Positions 46,815 through 56,412 are shown, counted from the stretch's first letter. The stretch is DNA of 64,000 bases from Bifidobacterium thermophilum (GCA_000741495.1 JGZV01000005.1:157311-221310); one strand, 5' to 3'. A program made the numbers and translations. Notes: generated by a model not told the origin, from the sequence alone.

Positions 46815-47945
46815 TCACGCGCCGATGGCGGCTTTGATGCGCTGTGCGAGCGTCGCATCCCACATGGCGCCCGTCGCGCTCATCACCGCGTCTGCACCTG
46901 CCTCGCGGTACGCGAGATAATGCTCCGGTTCGATGACCCCGCCGACGCCGATGATCGAGAAATCAAGCCCGAGGCGCTCGCGAATCGCCGACAGGCGGCG
47001 GACCATGTCCAGTCCAGCCCCACGAATCGCGTTCCCGCACACGCCGCTACGGTCGCGTCCCTCGCCGGGAAGCGCCTGATTGCCGGAAGCGTCCACGAGT
47101 TTCGCGGAAATCGTGTTGATGGTGGAGAAACCTTGTGCCGTGCCGTGTCCGACGGTCTCACGCACCATGGTTTCGAGCTCGATATCCGAGGGGAAATAGG
47201 CGAGTTTGACGATAAGCGGCCGGTTGCCGATCTCGTTCTTGACTGCTTCGGTGATGCGGCCGACCAGATGCGGGTCGTGGCATAGCAGCCGGTTATGGCC
47301 TTCGTTCGGGCAGCTCGTGTTCATTTCCATGAGCTGTGCGCCGGTTTCGCATACGAGTCGCGCACAGGCCACATGGTCGGCGATGTATTCGTCGGTGCTC
47401 ATGCCGGCGACGCGTGAACCTTGGAAACTCGGCACCAGCAGCTGCCCGGGGCCGGCGGCGGCGATGGCGTCACGCATATCCGGCTGCCATACGTCAGGGT
47501 CGCGTGACGGCACGCCGAAGGAATTCGAGATGGAAATCGGCAGATTGTAGCGGGTATCAGCCAGAACGCCCTCGTCAAGCTCGGCGCTGCCGGGGGTGAG
47601 TGACCCGTCCGCCGCCTTGGGATGAACGGCAAGCACGTTCGGGAACGGGTTGCAGCCCCAAGCGCGTGACCGCACGGTTTTGTACACGGCCAAATCGAAT
47701 CCCATACGGAAGGCGGCGGTCGTGAACCGTGAGTTGAGCAGCGGGCCGGCGGGAATGCCAAACGGCAGGTTCACCGGGAAGCCAAGCACACTGGCAGGCG
47801 CGGCAGCGCAAGCCGACGTAGCGTCGGTTTCCGTCATAGTCCCTCCTGTCAGCGCCTGTGCGAACAGGCCGAACGGCCCCTGTCGATAATTGTCGTCATA
47901 CGTGCGATTGACATCATAGAACGGCTCGAATTGCTGGTTGGTCAT
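46815..47945 (-). CDS. Dihydroorotate dehydrogenase-like flavoprotein
   Basis: FMN-dependent TIM barrel of 376 residues related to class 1 PyrD and to dihydropyrimidine dehydrogenase. NTSCPNEG supplies the catalytic cysteine (class 1 sign). VKLAYFPSD and the phosphate-binding IIGVGGVIEPEHYL near the C-terminus fit the fold. I keep the start at 47945 because the N-terminal FYDVNRTYDDNYRQGPFG segment resembles the family leader. A strong AGGAGG before an internal ATG (47837) could allow a shorter form. No pyr operon surrounds it, so orotate production is likely but not proven. Confidence 0.8.
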   Translation of the reverse strand: MTNQQFEPFYDVNRTYDDNYRQGPFGLFAQALTGGTMTETDATSACAAAPASVLGFPVNLPFGIPAGPLLNSRFTTAAFRMGFDLAVYKTVRSRAWGCNPFPNVLAVHPKAADGSLTPGSAELDEGVLADTRYNLPISISNSFGVPSRDPDVWQPDMRDAIAAAGPGQLLVPSFQGSRVAGMSTDEYIADHVACARLVCETGAQLMEMNTSCPNEGHNRLLCHDPHLVGRITEAVKNEIGNRPLIVKLAYFPSDIELETMVRETVGHGTAQGFSTINTISAKLVDASGNQALPGEGRDRSGVCGNAIRGAGLDMVRRLSAIRERLGLDFSIIGVGGVIEPEHYLAYREAGADAVMSATGAMWDATLAQRIKAAIGA

Positions 47946-48046
47946 GCTTGCGGACTCCCGTCATGCTGCCTTTGCGGCTCCCGTGTTTGCTCCCAGTATA
48001 TGGATTGGCGCGATCGGTCGCGGCGATCTGCGGCGATGGTGAGATA

Positions 48047-48090
48047 ATGCGCCCGACCGGCATCCTGGCTGGGCTGCCGGTCGGGCGCAT
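48047..48090 (-). terminator. Hairpin after the HNH/excalibur gene
   Basis: ATGCGCCCGACCGG and CCGGTCGGGCGCAT, fourteen perfect pairs around 16 bases, about 46 bases beyond the stop on the minus strand. No T-run. Confidence 0.65.
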
Positions 48091-48136
48091 GGATCCGCCG
48101 AGATGCACCGTGCGATTGCCTGGTAATGCCTGGTGA

Positions 48137-49276
48137 TCACTCGCAGGCGATGCCGTCACCGTCGCGGTCGAGTTTCCTGGAATACCCCGGTTGCCTTGAT
48201 ACAGCGGCGCTTTGCCCGCCGCGCGGACGGCCGAGCAGTTCTGGTAGTAAACATCCCCGCCGGATTGCTGCGCTGGCGCTGGAGCCGGTGCAGCCTGTGT
48301 CTGTGCCGGTGCTGGTGCCGGTGCGGGGGGCGGCTTGTGTCTGCGCCGGTGCGGGTGTCTGCACAGGCTGGCTGTCCGCTTGCGCAGAGGCGACCACGCC
48401 GCCGCCGTCGGGCACGGTCTGTCCGGGGCAGCTGGACAGCACGTTGGTCATCGCGTCCTTCTCCGCTTGCGTCACCCACAGTGCGTACTTGTGTTTCACG
48501 CCGATCTGTCGTGCAACATACTGGCAGCGGAACGACTTGTTCGATGGCAACCAGGACGCCGCATCGGAATCGGATTTCTGCTGGTTCGCCGGCCCGTCTA
48601 CCGCGAGCAGATTGTATGGGTCATTCGCCAATTGCAGCCGCTGGTCAGCGTTGAGCTGCTGCGCGCCCTTCTGCCACGCGTCAGACAACGCGACGACATG
48701 GTCGATCTGCACGGCGGTCGACGTATGCTGTCCGCGCACGAAATTGATGGTTTTCCCGGTGTACGGGTCGTTGAGCGTGCCGGTTTTGACTACACAGTCA
48801 TGCGTACCGGGTTTGAACGTCACGTTCGTCATATCACGCTTGAGGATGTCGTTGCGCGTATCGCAACCGTTATGGTCGACATCCGACCAAGCTGCACCGA
48901 ACTGCGTGCGCGCATACCCGGTCTTGGGAGCACGACCCTTGACCGGCAAGGTCGCCAGCATATCAACGGCTGCCCCGGACGCGTTGGAAGCACCCGCGTT
49001 GCTGTCAGACGGCGAGGACGCATCACCTGACCCGCTTTCACTGGATTGTGGGGTTTCACTCGGCGAAGCGGATTCGGACGGTGTCGCGCTCGTCGACGCG
49101 GATTCGCTGGATAGCGCCGAAACGTCCGTATCGGACCCGCCGCACGCGGACAACGGCAACAGCATCATGCCGGCAAGAATCGCAGCAGTCAGTCTGATTG
49201 CGGAACGTTCCCGGGAAAAGACGCCGCGCGTAATGCTCATATGTCGGCGCACGCTCGCGCCGTTGGAATCCTTCAT
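48137..49276 (-). CDS. Secreted lipoprotein with HNH (DUF1524) and excalibur domains, internally frameshifted
   Basis: Start at 49276 follows GGAGGAG. Residues about 25-45 form a lipoprotein leader ending LPLSAC. A Ser/Ala linker precedes an HNH-type nuclease domain (QIDHVVALSDAWQKGA; NLLAVDGPANQQKSD). A Pro/Ala linker and C-terminal excalibur calcium-binding motif (DRDGDGIACE) follow. Between them about 50 residues are out of register. The other frame reads GGDVYYQNCSAVRAAGKAPLYQG, the missing first half of excalibur. An extra G in the G6 run at 48335-48340 and a lost base near 48189-48190 cancel out. Acts outside the cell, perhaps on free DNA. Confidence 0.82.
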   Translation of the reverse strand: MKDSNGASVRRHMSITRGVFSRERSAIRLTAAILAGMMLLPLSACGGSDTDVSALSSESASTSATPSESASPSETPQSSESGSGDASSPSDSNAGASNASGAAVDMLATLPVKGRAPKTGYARTQFGAAWSDVDHNGCDTRNDILKRDMTNVTFKPGTHDCVVKTGTLNDPYTGKTINFVRGQHTSTAVQIDHVVALSDAWQKGAQQLNADQRLQLANDPYNLLAVDGPANQQKSDSDAASWLPSNKSFRCQYVARQIGVKHKYALWVTQAEKDAMTNVLSSCPGQTVPDGGGVVASAQADSQPVQTPAPAQTQAAPRTGTSTGTDTGCTGSSASAAIRRGCLLPELLGRPRGGQSAAVSRQPGYSRKLDRDGDGIACE

Positions 49277-49560
49277 GTGATGCTCCTCCACATGCTCGTT
49301 CATCCCATTGCCGCAACGTCGTTCGGCGGCGGCATATCAGGCAATATTCTATGCCGATGGCGGCATCGCGGCCGATGTTGTCGCCGTTGTGTGGCGATTG
49401 CAGCCGCGCCGCGCCAAACGTACGATTCGGCTGGTAGCATGTTCACCGCTTATGCACAGGCGTTGTGGCACCATAGTGATACCGAATCAGTAGCGTGTCA
49501 GCGCCGGCCGCCTGTCATGATGACAAGCGTATCCGGGCAAGGAAATCGAAAGAGGTCGAC

Positions 49561-50886
49561 GTGGTCGAAGAGAAAGACGATGTGCTCCATGTTGAGGGCG
49601 GCAAGCCGCTCCACGGCACAATCAAGGTTCGTGGAGCCAAGAATTTCGTAAGCAAGGCCATGGTTGCCGCGTTGCTCGCGCCGGGGAAATCCGTGCTGAA
49701 GAACGTGCCGGAAATCCGCGACGTGCACGTCGTCTCCGACCTGCTGCGCCTGCATGGCGTGGACGTGAACGTGGACGGCAAGAACGGCATCGTCACCATC
49801 GACGCCACTCACGTCAAACTTGCTGACGTGGCCGATGTGGACACCCTGTCCGGCTCTTCACGCATTCCGATCCTGTTCTCCGGCCCGCTCGTGCATCGCC
49901 TGGGCGAGGCGTTCATTCCGGCGCTCGGCGGATGCAATATCGGCGGACGCCCCATCAACTTCCACCTCGACACTCTGCGTAAGCTCGGTGCCGACGTTGA
50001 CAAAGAACACAAGGACGGCATCCATATCACCGCCCCGAACGGACTGCACGGCGCGAAAATCCACCTGCCGTACCCGTCAGTGGGCGCCACCGAGCAGACC
50101 CTGCTTGCCGCAGTGCTTGCGGAAGGCAAGACAGAACTGTCCGGCGCCGCCATCGAACCGGAAATCATGGATCTGGTCGCGGTGCTGCAGAAGATGGGCG
50201 CCATCATCTCCGTGGACGTGGACCGCACTTTCCGCATCGAAGGCGTGGAAAAGCTCCAAGGCTTCACCCACACCGCGCTCACCGACCGTATTGAAGCCGC
50301 ATCATGGGCTTCCGCGGCGCTCGCTACTCATGGCGACGTGTTCATTAAAGGCGCCACGCAGGCTGACATGATGACCTTCCTCAACGTGTTTCGTAAGGTC
50401 GGCGGCAAATTCGACATTACTGACGAAGGCATCCGCTTCTGGCATCCGGGCGGGGACCTGCACCCGGTGGCTATTGAAACCGACGTACACCCCGGCTTCA
50501 TGACCGACTGGCAGCAGCCGCTCGTGGTGGCGCTGACCCAGGCGAAAGGCCTGTCGATTGTGCACGAGACTGTGTATGAGAACCGTTTCGGCTTCACCAA
50601 GCCGCTGGTACAGATGGGCGCGACGATTCAGCTGTACCGTGAGTGCCTCGGCTCTCTGCCCTGCCGTTTCCAGCAGCGCAACTACAAGCATTCCGCGGTG
50701 ATTTTCGGACCGACCCCGCTGACCGGACGCGATATCGACGTGCCGGATTTGCGCGGCGGTTTCAGCCATTTGATTGCGGCGCTTGCGGCTTCCGGTCCGT
50801 CCGACGTGCATGGGATTTCGCTGATTGACCGCGGGTACGCGGACTTCCGCGGCAAGCTGCTCGCGCTTGGGGCTGATATCGACTGA
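49561..50886 (+). CDS. murA: UDP-N-acetylglucosamine 1-carboxyvinyltransferase
   Basis: First committed step of peptidoglycan synthesis, transferring enolpyruvate to UDP-GlcNAc. I chose the GTG at 49561 behind AAAGAGGTC; the frame is open to 49495 without a site. The 441-residue chain has the paired inside-out barrel repeats and the substrate lysine region RGAKNFVSKAM. The active-site loop LGGCNIGGRP keeps the PEP-binding cysteine that fosfomycin attacks, so this is a fosfomycin-sensitive type by sequence. Ends at a strong hairpin. Confidence 0.95.
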   Translation: MVEEKDDVLHVEGGKPLHGTIKVRGAKNFVSKAMVAALLAPGKSVLKNVPEIRDVHVVSDLLRLHGVDVNVDGKNGIVTIDATHVKLADVADVDTLSGSSRIPILFSGPLVHRLGEAFIPALGGCNIGGRPINFHLDTLRKLGADVDKEHKDGIHITAPNGLHGAKIHLPYPSVGATEQTLLAAVLAEGKTELSGAAIEPEIMDLVAVLQKMGAIISVDVDRTFRIEGVEKLQGFTHTALTDRIEAASWASAALATHGDVFIKGATQADMMTFLNVFRKVGGKFDITDEGIRFWHPGGDLHPVAIETDVHPGFMTDWQQPLVVALTQAKGLSIVHETVYENRFGFTKPLVQMGATIQLYRECLGSLPCRFQQRNYKHSAVIFGPTPLTGRDIDVPDLRGGFSHLIAALAASGPSDVHGISLIDRGYADFRGKLLALGADID

Positions 50887-51361
50887 AGCCCTATCGCTGG
50901 CTCAAACGAGCTGACGCATCTGATGGTGCCGCCCTCCGATTGTGGAGGGCGGCATTGTGTGTTTGCGGGGCGTGCGAGTGGATATCTGGGAGCTTGTGTG
51001 ACCGATCAGTCACACGACGACGTGATAGCAGCGGTTGCGGAGGTGTACGGCTGTTTATCGGGGAGTGGTGTGACTGGATGGTCGCACGGCGGTGAGCATG
51101 AGCTGATCCCACATGATGACTGGACGATATTTGGACGCGGTGTCATCGAATAGTTGCATAGCAACAAGATTGGGCCGGTCTCAGGGTGGCAGTGGGGTGG
51201 TATCGCAGAGCGGTGTGATCAGCGCGTCGCAGGACATGGATGATTCCCGGCCAATGCACGCTGCGATGCTATGATGGCGCTGAACAGAGAAGTGTATTGC
51301 CAAGAAGGGCGAGCGTTGATGCTCGTCAGGATTCAAGGCAACAGGAATGAAGGGATTCGTC
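50887..51361. promoter_or_regulatory. Gap before the zinc-ribbon/PASTA gene with paired palindromes
   Basis: 475 bases. It holds the murA terminator and two related 20-base palindromes GTGTGAC-6-GTCACAC type (50996-51015 and 51068-51087). A possible 51-codon frame from GTG 50998 runs through them but lacks a ribosome site, so I do not call it. The promoter of the downstream gene is presumably here. Confidence 0.5.
50928..50965 (+). terminator. Terminator of murA
   Basis: GCCGCCCTCC and GGAGGGCGGC, ten perfect pairs around six bases, followed by ATTGTGTGTTT. Confidence 0.88.
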
Positions 51362-53680
51362 ATGTTCTGTGGACAATGCGGACAGAGGAACGCCGACGAT
51401 GCGCAATTCTGCGGGTCATGCGGTAGCCCCCTGCATCGTGCTGCCGAAGCGCAGGGACAGCCCACGTCATCGGCGAATCCGGGAGTGAATCCCAGTGTGG
51501 ATTCCGGCGCGGATCGGGTACCGTCCCCCGCATTGCCGCCACGCCCAGCTACATCAGCGTCGCCGGCACCCGACGATTCCACGCCGACGACCACGATTCC
51601 GACGCCCACCGCGGTACTGTCACCCACCGCTGCAATACCGTCCACTCCGTCGCCGGCATCGGATACTCCGGAGGCCGCCGTGGCGCACCGGTCCAAGGCC
51701 GTCATCGCGGCGATGGTCGCGGTGGCCCTCATCATCGTGGCCGGTGCCGCGGCCGGACTGACCTACCATGCCGAACTCTGGGGCGGCAAGACCCTGCCCG
51801 ATATCGCCGCGGAATACCCGACCGCCACCAAGAAATCAGGGAAAGCGAAGGCTACGGTCACCGCGGATTCGGTGGTCGTGAAACTCAAAGCCAGCGGCAT
51901 CACCGCAATCAAAAAGCCGGAATTCTCCGGAGCCGCCAAGGGTGCGTTCCTCGGGTACGGCAATGCGAAGGCCGGCCAGCGCATCAGCACGACATCCAAG
52001 GTCACCGTACGCGAATCCGCAGGCCCAGGCGTCCCGGCCAGCATCGAACATGCGAAAGCCGGCACGGCAATCACCACGCTCAAGACCATGGGCGTGCCCG
52101 TCCACGCCAAGCAGGTCGCGGTAAGCTCATCCTCGAAACTCGCCAGCGGCACGGTGATTGTGACCTACCCGCTGGCCGGTCAGGCGGTCGCCGACACAAC
52201 AACCGGCATTTACGTCGGCGTCGCCGCGAAAACCGACGGCAAGACCCCGGCCATCCCCTATGACGCCATCGGCACGGATATCGCCAGCGTGAAAGACGCG
52301 CTCGCTAAGGCGGGTGTAAACGTCACCACCAAGCCGCATTTCTCGTCGAAGAAGAACATCGGCAAACTAGTCTCCTCGAGCCCGGCGCCCGGCACCGTGC
52401 TGTCCTCGGGTGAAAGCGTGACGCTCTACTACGGTGTCGGCGCCGACAAGGTGCAGGACGCGACCGTGGGGCAGAGCAACGCCCCGTATTTCTACGCTTC
52501 GGAACTCAATGATGCGGTGACCGGCACGTATTGCAAGAGCACCGTGAACGACGCTGCGAAGGATTGCATCACGCTTGCGCGAGATGACAACGGCTCGGTG
52601 TACCGCGTCACGGCGAAAGACACCGGCCTCAACAGCGAGGGGCATGCTGATCATCTGCTCGCCATGTGCTTCCCCTTCGCGGACGGCAACGCCGGTGACA
52701 TCGGCACCTGCTCGTACGGCGGTTCGCAACTGCCGGCAGGGGAGGGCGGCATGGCGAAGCGTCTGATCGCCAAGCAGTGGGGTGCCTTCGATTTCGGGGA
52801 GCTCGGCGGCTCACCCAGCTGCGGTACGGCCACGTTCTCCCCGTACGACGAAGGCTGCAACGCCAGCAAGCAGGTCGTGCAAGGCTCCCAGGACTTGTCC
52901 GGCGCGACTTTCGACATGCGTGACTTCTACGTGTTCTTCGCTTCCGGTGCGAATCTGGATGCCATCGAGAAGAGCGGGTATTTCGATGACAGCGCGCTTG
53001 CGGCGGCGAAGAAAGGTTCGAAGCCGGACACGTCCCGTCCGTTCATCCTCGCCCGTGACGCCTCGCAATACGACACCACGAGCGTTCCATACAGCAAGGC
53101 GCCGGTGCCATCCGGGCAGACGCTGGTGCAGGACCCCTTCGTCCCCGGAGTCGGCGAATTCTCCGCGTCCGTGAAGTTCAAGCCGGCGCCCACCGACGCG
53201 AACGCCTACTATCTCGTCGAATCCGGCCAGCCTGACTGGCAAAGCCTGCCCGACTGCGACGCCAACGGCAAAGTGTCCGAAGCCGCCGCGCAAGAGCAGG
53301 GATTCTGGCGCCAGGTGCAGGGGAAGTATATTTTCTCCGCTGGTGCTGGCGCATGGTCAACGATAATGACGGTTAATGCAGATGGCACATTCTCTGCTGA
53401 TTATCACGATTCCGACCTTGGGGTAACCGGCGATGGATACCCGAATGGATCCAGATCAATCGCGTCCGGCACAGGTAAGTTCAACTATTCCAAGCGCAAC
53501 GATGACGGCTCGTTCAGCATGACATGCGATCAAAAGGCGTTCCACCAGAACGGCACCGTCGGCGATGTGACTATCAAGGACGGTGTCCGTGTGGAAACCG
53601 TTGACGGCATTTACGGGCTGACCCCGTGCAACACATTCACCCGTGTATCCGACCGGATACGCGACCAGCGCGCTGAGTGA
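51362..53680 (+). CDS. Zinc-ribbon, single-pass membrane protein with PASTA-like repeats
   Basis: I chose the ATG at 51362 behind AAGGGA. The protein begins with a zinc ribbon (CGQC...CGSC, residues 3-23). A Pro/Thr/Ser-rich stretch follows, then one membrane helix (about 115-138). Outside are two or three PASTA-like units (VKLKASGITAIKKPEFSG; AITTLKTMGVPVHAKQ; SVKDALAKAGVNVTTKP) and a large domain with paired cysteines. The frame ends at 53680, but the +1 frame continues as VYPTGYATSALSDDV...FAFVYDQN to 53795. One extra C near 53622-53625 or 53640-53642 probably truncates the last about 50 residues. It is probably a wall-sensing membrane protein. Confidence 0.82.
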   Translation: MFCGQCGQRNADDAQFCGSCGSPLHRAAEAQGQPTSSANPGVNPSVDSGADRVPSPALPPRPATSASPAPDDSTPTTTIPTPTAVLSPTAAIPSTPSPASDTPEAAVAHRSKAVIAAMVAVALIIVAGAAAGLTYHAELWGGKTLPDIAAEYPTATKKSGKAKATVTADSVVVKLKASGITAIKKPEFSGAAKGAFLGYGNAKAGQRISTTSKVTVRESAGPGVPASIEHAKAGTAITTLKTMGVPVHAKQVAVSSSSKLASGTVIVTYPLAGQAVADTTTGIYVGVAAKTDGKTPAIPYDAIGTDIASVKDALAKAGVNVTTKPHFSSKKNIGKLVSSSPAPGTVLSSGESVTLYYGVGADKVQDATVGQSNAPYFYASELNDAVTGTYCKSTVNDAAKDCITLARDDNGSVYRVTAKDTGLNSEGHADHLLAMCFPFADGNAGDIGTCSYGGSQLPAGEGGMAKRLIAKQWGAFDFGELGGSPSCGTATFSPYDEGCNASKQVVQGSQDLSGATFDMRDFYVFFASGANLDAIEKSGYFDDSALAAAKKGSKPDTSRPFILARDASQYDTTSVPYSKAPVPSGQTLVQDPFVPGVGEFSASVKFKPAPTDANAYYLVESGQPDWQSLPDCDANGKVSEAAAQEQGFWRQVQGKYIFSAGAGAWSTIMTVNADGTFSADYHDSDLGVTGDGYPNGSRSIASGTGKFNYSKRNDDGSFSMTCDQKAFHQNGTVGDVTIKDGVRVETVDGIYGLTPCNTFTRVSDRIRDQRAE

Positions 53681-53995
53681 CGACGTGAAAAGCTGGATGT
53701 ATGGCACAGTCGGCAATCCGCTTCCATCAACGCTGGCCGGCCCGCTCATCGTTAATGACAGTGGTACGTTCGCCTTCGTCTACGACCAGAACTGAGGACT
53801 GAACAGCGGCAGCGGGTTGATTGCCATTGCTTGTATCCGTCACCCGTCCTCACTTCGGGATTGGAGTTGACTCGGGAAACGATGGACGGCAATAATCAGC
53901 ACGTGACAGAATGCCGCCACGTCGCGCTTGATACGGGCGTACGTGGCGGTCCCGCACATCAACGATCCGACGCGCGGCATGATCGAAAGGCATCG

Positions 53996-54610
53996 ATGAC
54001 TGAGCCCACCCCGACACCAGCAGACCAACACCAAGACTCGCAACCACGAACCGGCACAGCAGAACCTCAACCTCGCTTGGCGCAATCTGATCAGTGTGAA
54101 CAACAGAGCCAGACGGCAACCCAGGATGTTGCCAGAGCCCGCCCGTTGCCTCATGCGATTGTGAACGTGTGGATTGTGCGGTCTGTCATCGGCTGCACCA
54201 TCGGTGTTCTTATCGTGGTGGCCGTGGTGATTGCCGGCATCCTTGCGGGACTTCCCGGGCCTCCTGCCTGGGTGATTGCAGTTGTCGCCATCGTGCTGTG
54301 GGCGCTGCTTGTTGCAATCTGCGTGTTCAGCGCGAAATACCGGTACCGTTTCACCTCATATCGTATTGGCCGCAACGTGTTCAGCGTGCAGACCGGATTC
54401 ATGTTCCGCACGCTCACCGTAGTCCCTTATACGCGTGTGCAGCATGTGGAAACCGAACAAGGCCCGATTTTGCGTCATTTCGGCTTGGTGAAAGTCGCGG
54501 TGAGCACCGCCGTTGACAGTCATGTGATCGCCGGACTCGAACTTGAGCTTGCCCGCAAGACGCTCGATCAGCTGGCCGAGCTCGTGCGCCTCGCCAAGGA
54601 GGACTTGTGA
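53996..54610 (+). CDS. bPH2-domain membrane protein, YdbS-like
   Basis: 204-residue protein starting behind GAAAGG. A hydrophilic Pro/Gln-rich N-terminus (about 1-50) precedes two membrane helices (about 60-110) and one bacterial PH-like domain with the hallmark SYRIGRNVFSVQTGFMFRTLTVVPYTRVQHVE (quoted in part) and ILRHFGLVKVAVSTA. It overlaps the next, larger bPH2 gene by four bases. The YdbS/YdbT pair in Bacillus affects resistance to membrane-active compounds and antimicrobial peptides; the role here is inferred from that layout. Confidence 0.85.
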   Translation: MTEPTPTPADQHQDSQPRTGTAEPQPRLAQSDQCEQQSQTATQDVARARPLPHAIVNVWIVRSVIGCTIGVLIVVAVVIAGILAGLPGPPAWVIAVVAIVLWALLVAICVFSAKYRYRFTSYRIGRNVFSVQTGFMFRTLTVVPYTRVQHVETEQGPILRHFGLVKVAVSTAVDSHVIAGLELELARKTLDQLAELVRLAKEDL

Positions 54611-56412
54611 GCTCAGAGCCCGAAATCATCGTGCAACCTAACCAACCCGGACAGGCCGGTTCGGCAGACTCGGCAAGTCAAGCCGATCCGGTGAATCCAA
54701 CTCTCCCATCCACTCCGGCCGGCGGGCGTCCTGCCGCCGGGTACGCCGAACCCTGGCACCGGCAAAGCCCCTTCGTCCTGGTCATCGACGTGTACCGGAT
54801 TATCCGCGACAATGTGGTGCAAGTACTTGCGTTTATCGGATTGGCGTTGCACGGGCAGAAGTTGCTGTGGCTGGCTCTCGCCGCACTGCTGGTGGTCGGC
54901 GATGCGGTATTCCGCGTCACGCAATACGTCACAACCCGTTATCGTTTCACGTCCGACGCGCTGCAACTGCGCTCCGGTCTGATCAACCGGTCGAACCGTG
55001 AACTGTTGTACGCACGCATCCATGCGGTCAACGGCGAGCAGAACATGCTCTTGCGTCCATTCGGTTTGACCGATATCACCGTCAGCGACGCGAGTGACGC
55101 CAAGGATGCCATCGTGCTCCGCGCCGTGCCACGGCAACTGGTCGAGCAATTGGAGGAGCGCCGCAAGCGGTACGCTGATCATGCCGATGCCGCAAATCCT
55201 GCGGACCGTGGAACCACTGGCATCATTGCCCGACCGGTATCAGCTTCCACGTCCGAAACCACGCCTGAATCTGCGCCGGTGTCCGCGTCTGCGCCCGGAT
55301 CGGTGTCCGGGTTTCGCCAACCGTCCGCAATCGAGAATGCGTCGCAACCGACTTTGGTGTACCGTGCGCAACCCCGGGATCTGCTCGTCTATGCGCTTAC
55401 TGATCTGGGTATTCTCGCCGCTGTCGCCGTGGTGTATGGCCTGTATAGCCAGCTTGAGGATATCGTGCCCGACTCGTGGAAAACGCGCGCGCAATCCGCT
55501 GCCGTCTCCTATGTCAGTCATGGTGTCATGTTCATCCTTGCCTTGTTGCTTGTCTTGTGGCTGCTGCTTGCCGTAGTGAGCGTCATCCGCACAATGCTGC
55601 GATTCTACGGTTTTGAGGTCTGGCGTGCCGGTAGTGATCTGGTTATCCGCAAAGGGCTGATTACGAAAACCGCGGTGACGATACCGGTGGCACGTATCCA
55701 ATCGGTGAGTGTCGAACGCTCACTGCTCAGGCGATTGTGTGGTTTGGTGAGCGTGTCCGTCGGTCTGAGTTCTGATCTGGCGGGCGCTTCGCAGCAGGAT
55801 GAGGAGACGATTTCCCGGGTGATTCCGGTGATTGGGGAAGGACAGGCGTTTGCCGCGTTGCGTGTGATGATGCCACAGTGGCGGTGGGATGCGCCGGCGT
55901 TCACGTATACGGCTCGTACGCACCGGTGGTTTATGCTGCGCTGGCCGTTGCGGGTTGGGGTGATAGCAATTGTCGTGGCGGCAGGTGTGAACGCCCGCGT
56001 GTTAGGTTGGGGACTGCCTGGCATCATGCTGATGGTGGCGGTTGCCGGAGTGATCGGGTTGTGGCTGGCGTTCGATATGCTTAAAATCCGTGTCCAGGGA
56101 TTCGAGGACGGGACGATGCTGCCGGATCGGCGTCTGGTCGTGCAGACGGCTTCATTGCTGACTGTCCGCACGCTGTTCACGAAGCGTCATCGTGTGCAAT
56201 CCGTGCAGCGAAGCGGGTCCATATGGATGTTGCGCAAAGGGTTTGAGCAAGTGACGTTGCTGCTGTATATCGCTGACGATCCGATGACGGTGGCACTGGA
56301 CAGTGTGGATGCGCCGGTCGCCGACGCTCTGGTCGCGCATGTGGTCGGTGCGCCGGCCAAGTGGCGGAATCCAGCGGACGAGCAGCGGGGTGACGTACCG
56401 GATCGGATGTGA
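54607..56412 (+). CDS. bPH2-domain membrane protein, YdbT-like
   Basis: 601-residue partner with GTG start overlapping the preceding stop (GTGA). Two or three bPH2 units are visible: RFTSDALQLRSGLINRSNRELLYARIHAVN (about 117-146), GSDLVIRKGLITKTAVTIPVARIQSVSVE (about 345-373) and QTASLLTVRTLFTKRHRVQSVQRSG. They are separated by membrane helix pairs, with a Pro/Ser-rich insert at about 200-240. The repeated L/I-xxGLIxRxxxxIPxxRIQSV pattern is the family signature. Acts at the membrane with the YdbS-like protein. Confidence 0.86.
   Translation: MSSEPEIIVQPNQPGQAGSADSASQADPVNPTLPSTPAGGRPAAGYAEPWHRQSPFVLVIDVYRIIRDNVVQVLAFIGLALHGQKLLWLALAALLVVGDAVFRVTQYVTTRYRFTSDALQLRSGLINRSNRELLYARIHAVNGEQNMLLRPFGLTDITVSDASDAKDAIVLRAVPRQLVEQLEERRKRYADHADAANPADRGTTGIIARPVSASTSETTPESAPVSASAPGSVSGFRQPSAIENASQPTLVYRAQPRDLLVYALTDLGILAAVAVVYGLYSQLEDIVPDSWKTRAQSAAVSYVSHGVMFILALLLVLWLLLAVVSVIRTMLRFYGFEVWRAGSDLVIRKGLITKTAVTIPVARIQSVSVERSLLRRLCGLVSVSVGLSSDLAGASQQDEETISRVIPVIGEGQAFAALRVMMPQWRWDAPAFTYTARTHRWFMLRWPLRVGVIAIVVAAGVNARVLGWGLPGIMLMVAVAGVIGLWLAFDMLKIRVQGFEDGTMLPDRRLVVQTASLLTVRTLFTKRHRVQSVQRSGSIWMLRKGFEQVTLLLYIADDPMTVALDSVDAPVADALVAHVVGAPAKWRNPADEQRGDVPDRM

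Noticed and set aside
46815..47837. Shorter DHODH-like protein from the internal ATG behind AGGAGG
   Set aside because: The upstream 36 residues resemble the family's N-terminal leader, so the strong internal site is more likely chance or a minor form.
50998..51153. Possible 51-codon gene from a GTG after murA
   Set aside because: No ribosome site, no recognisable features, and it runs through two palindromes that look regulatory.
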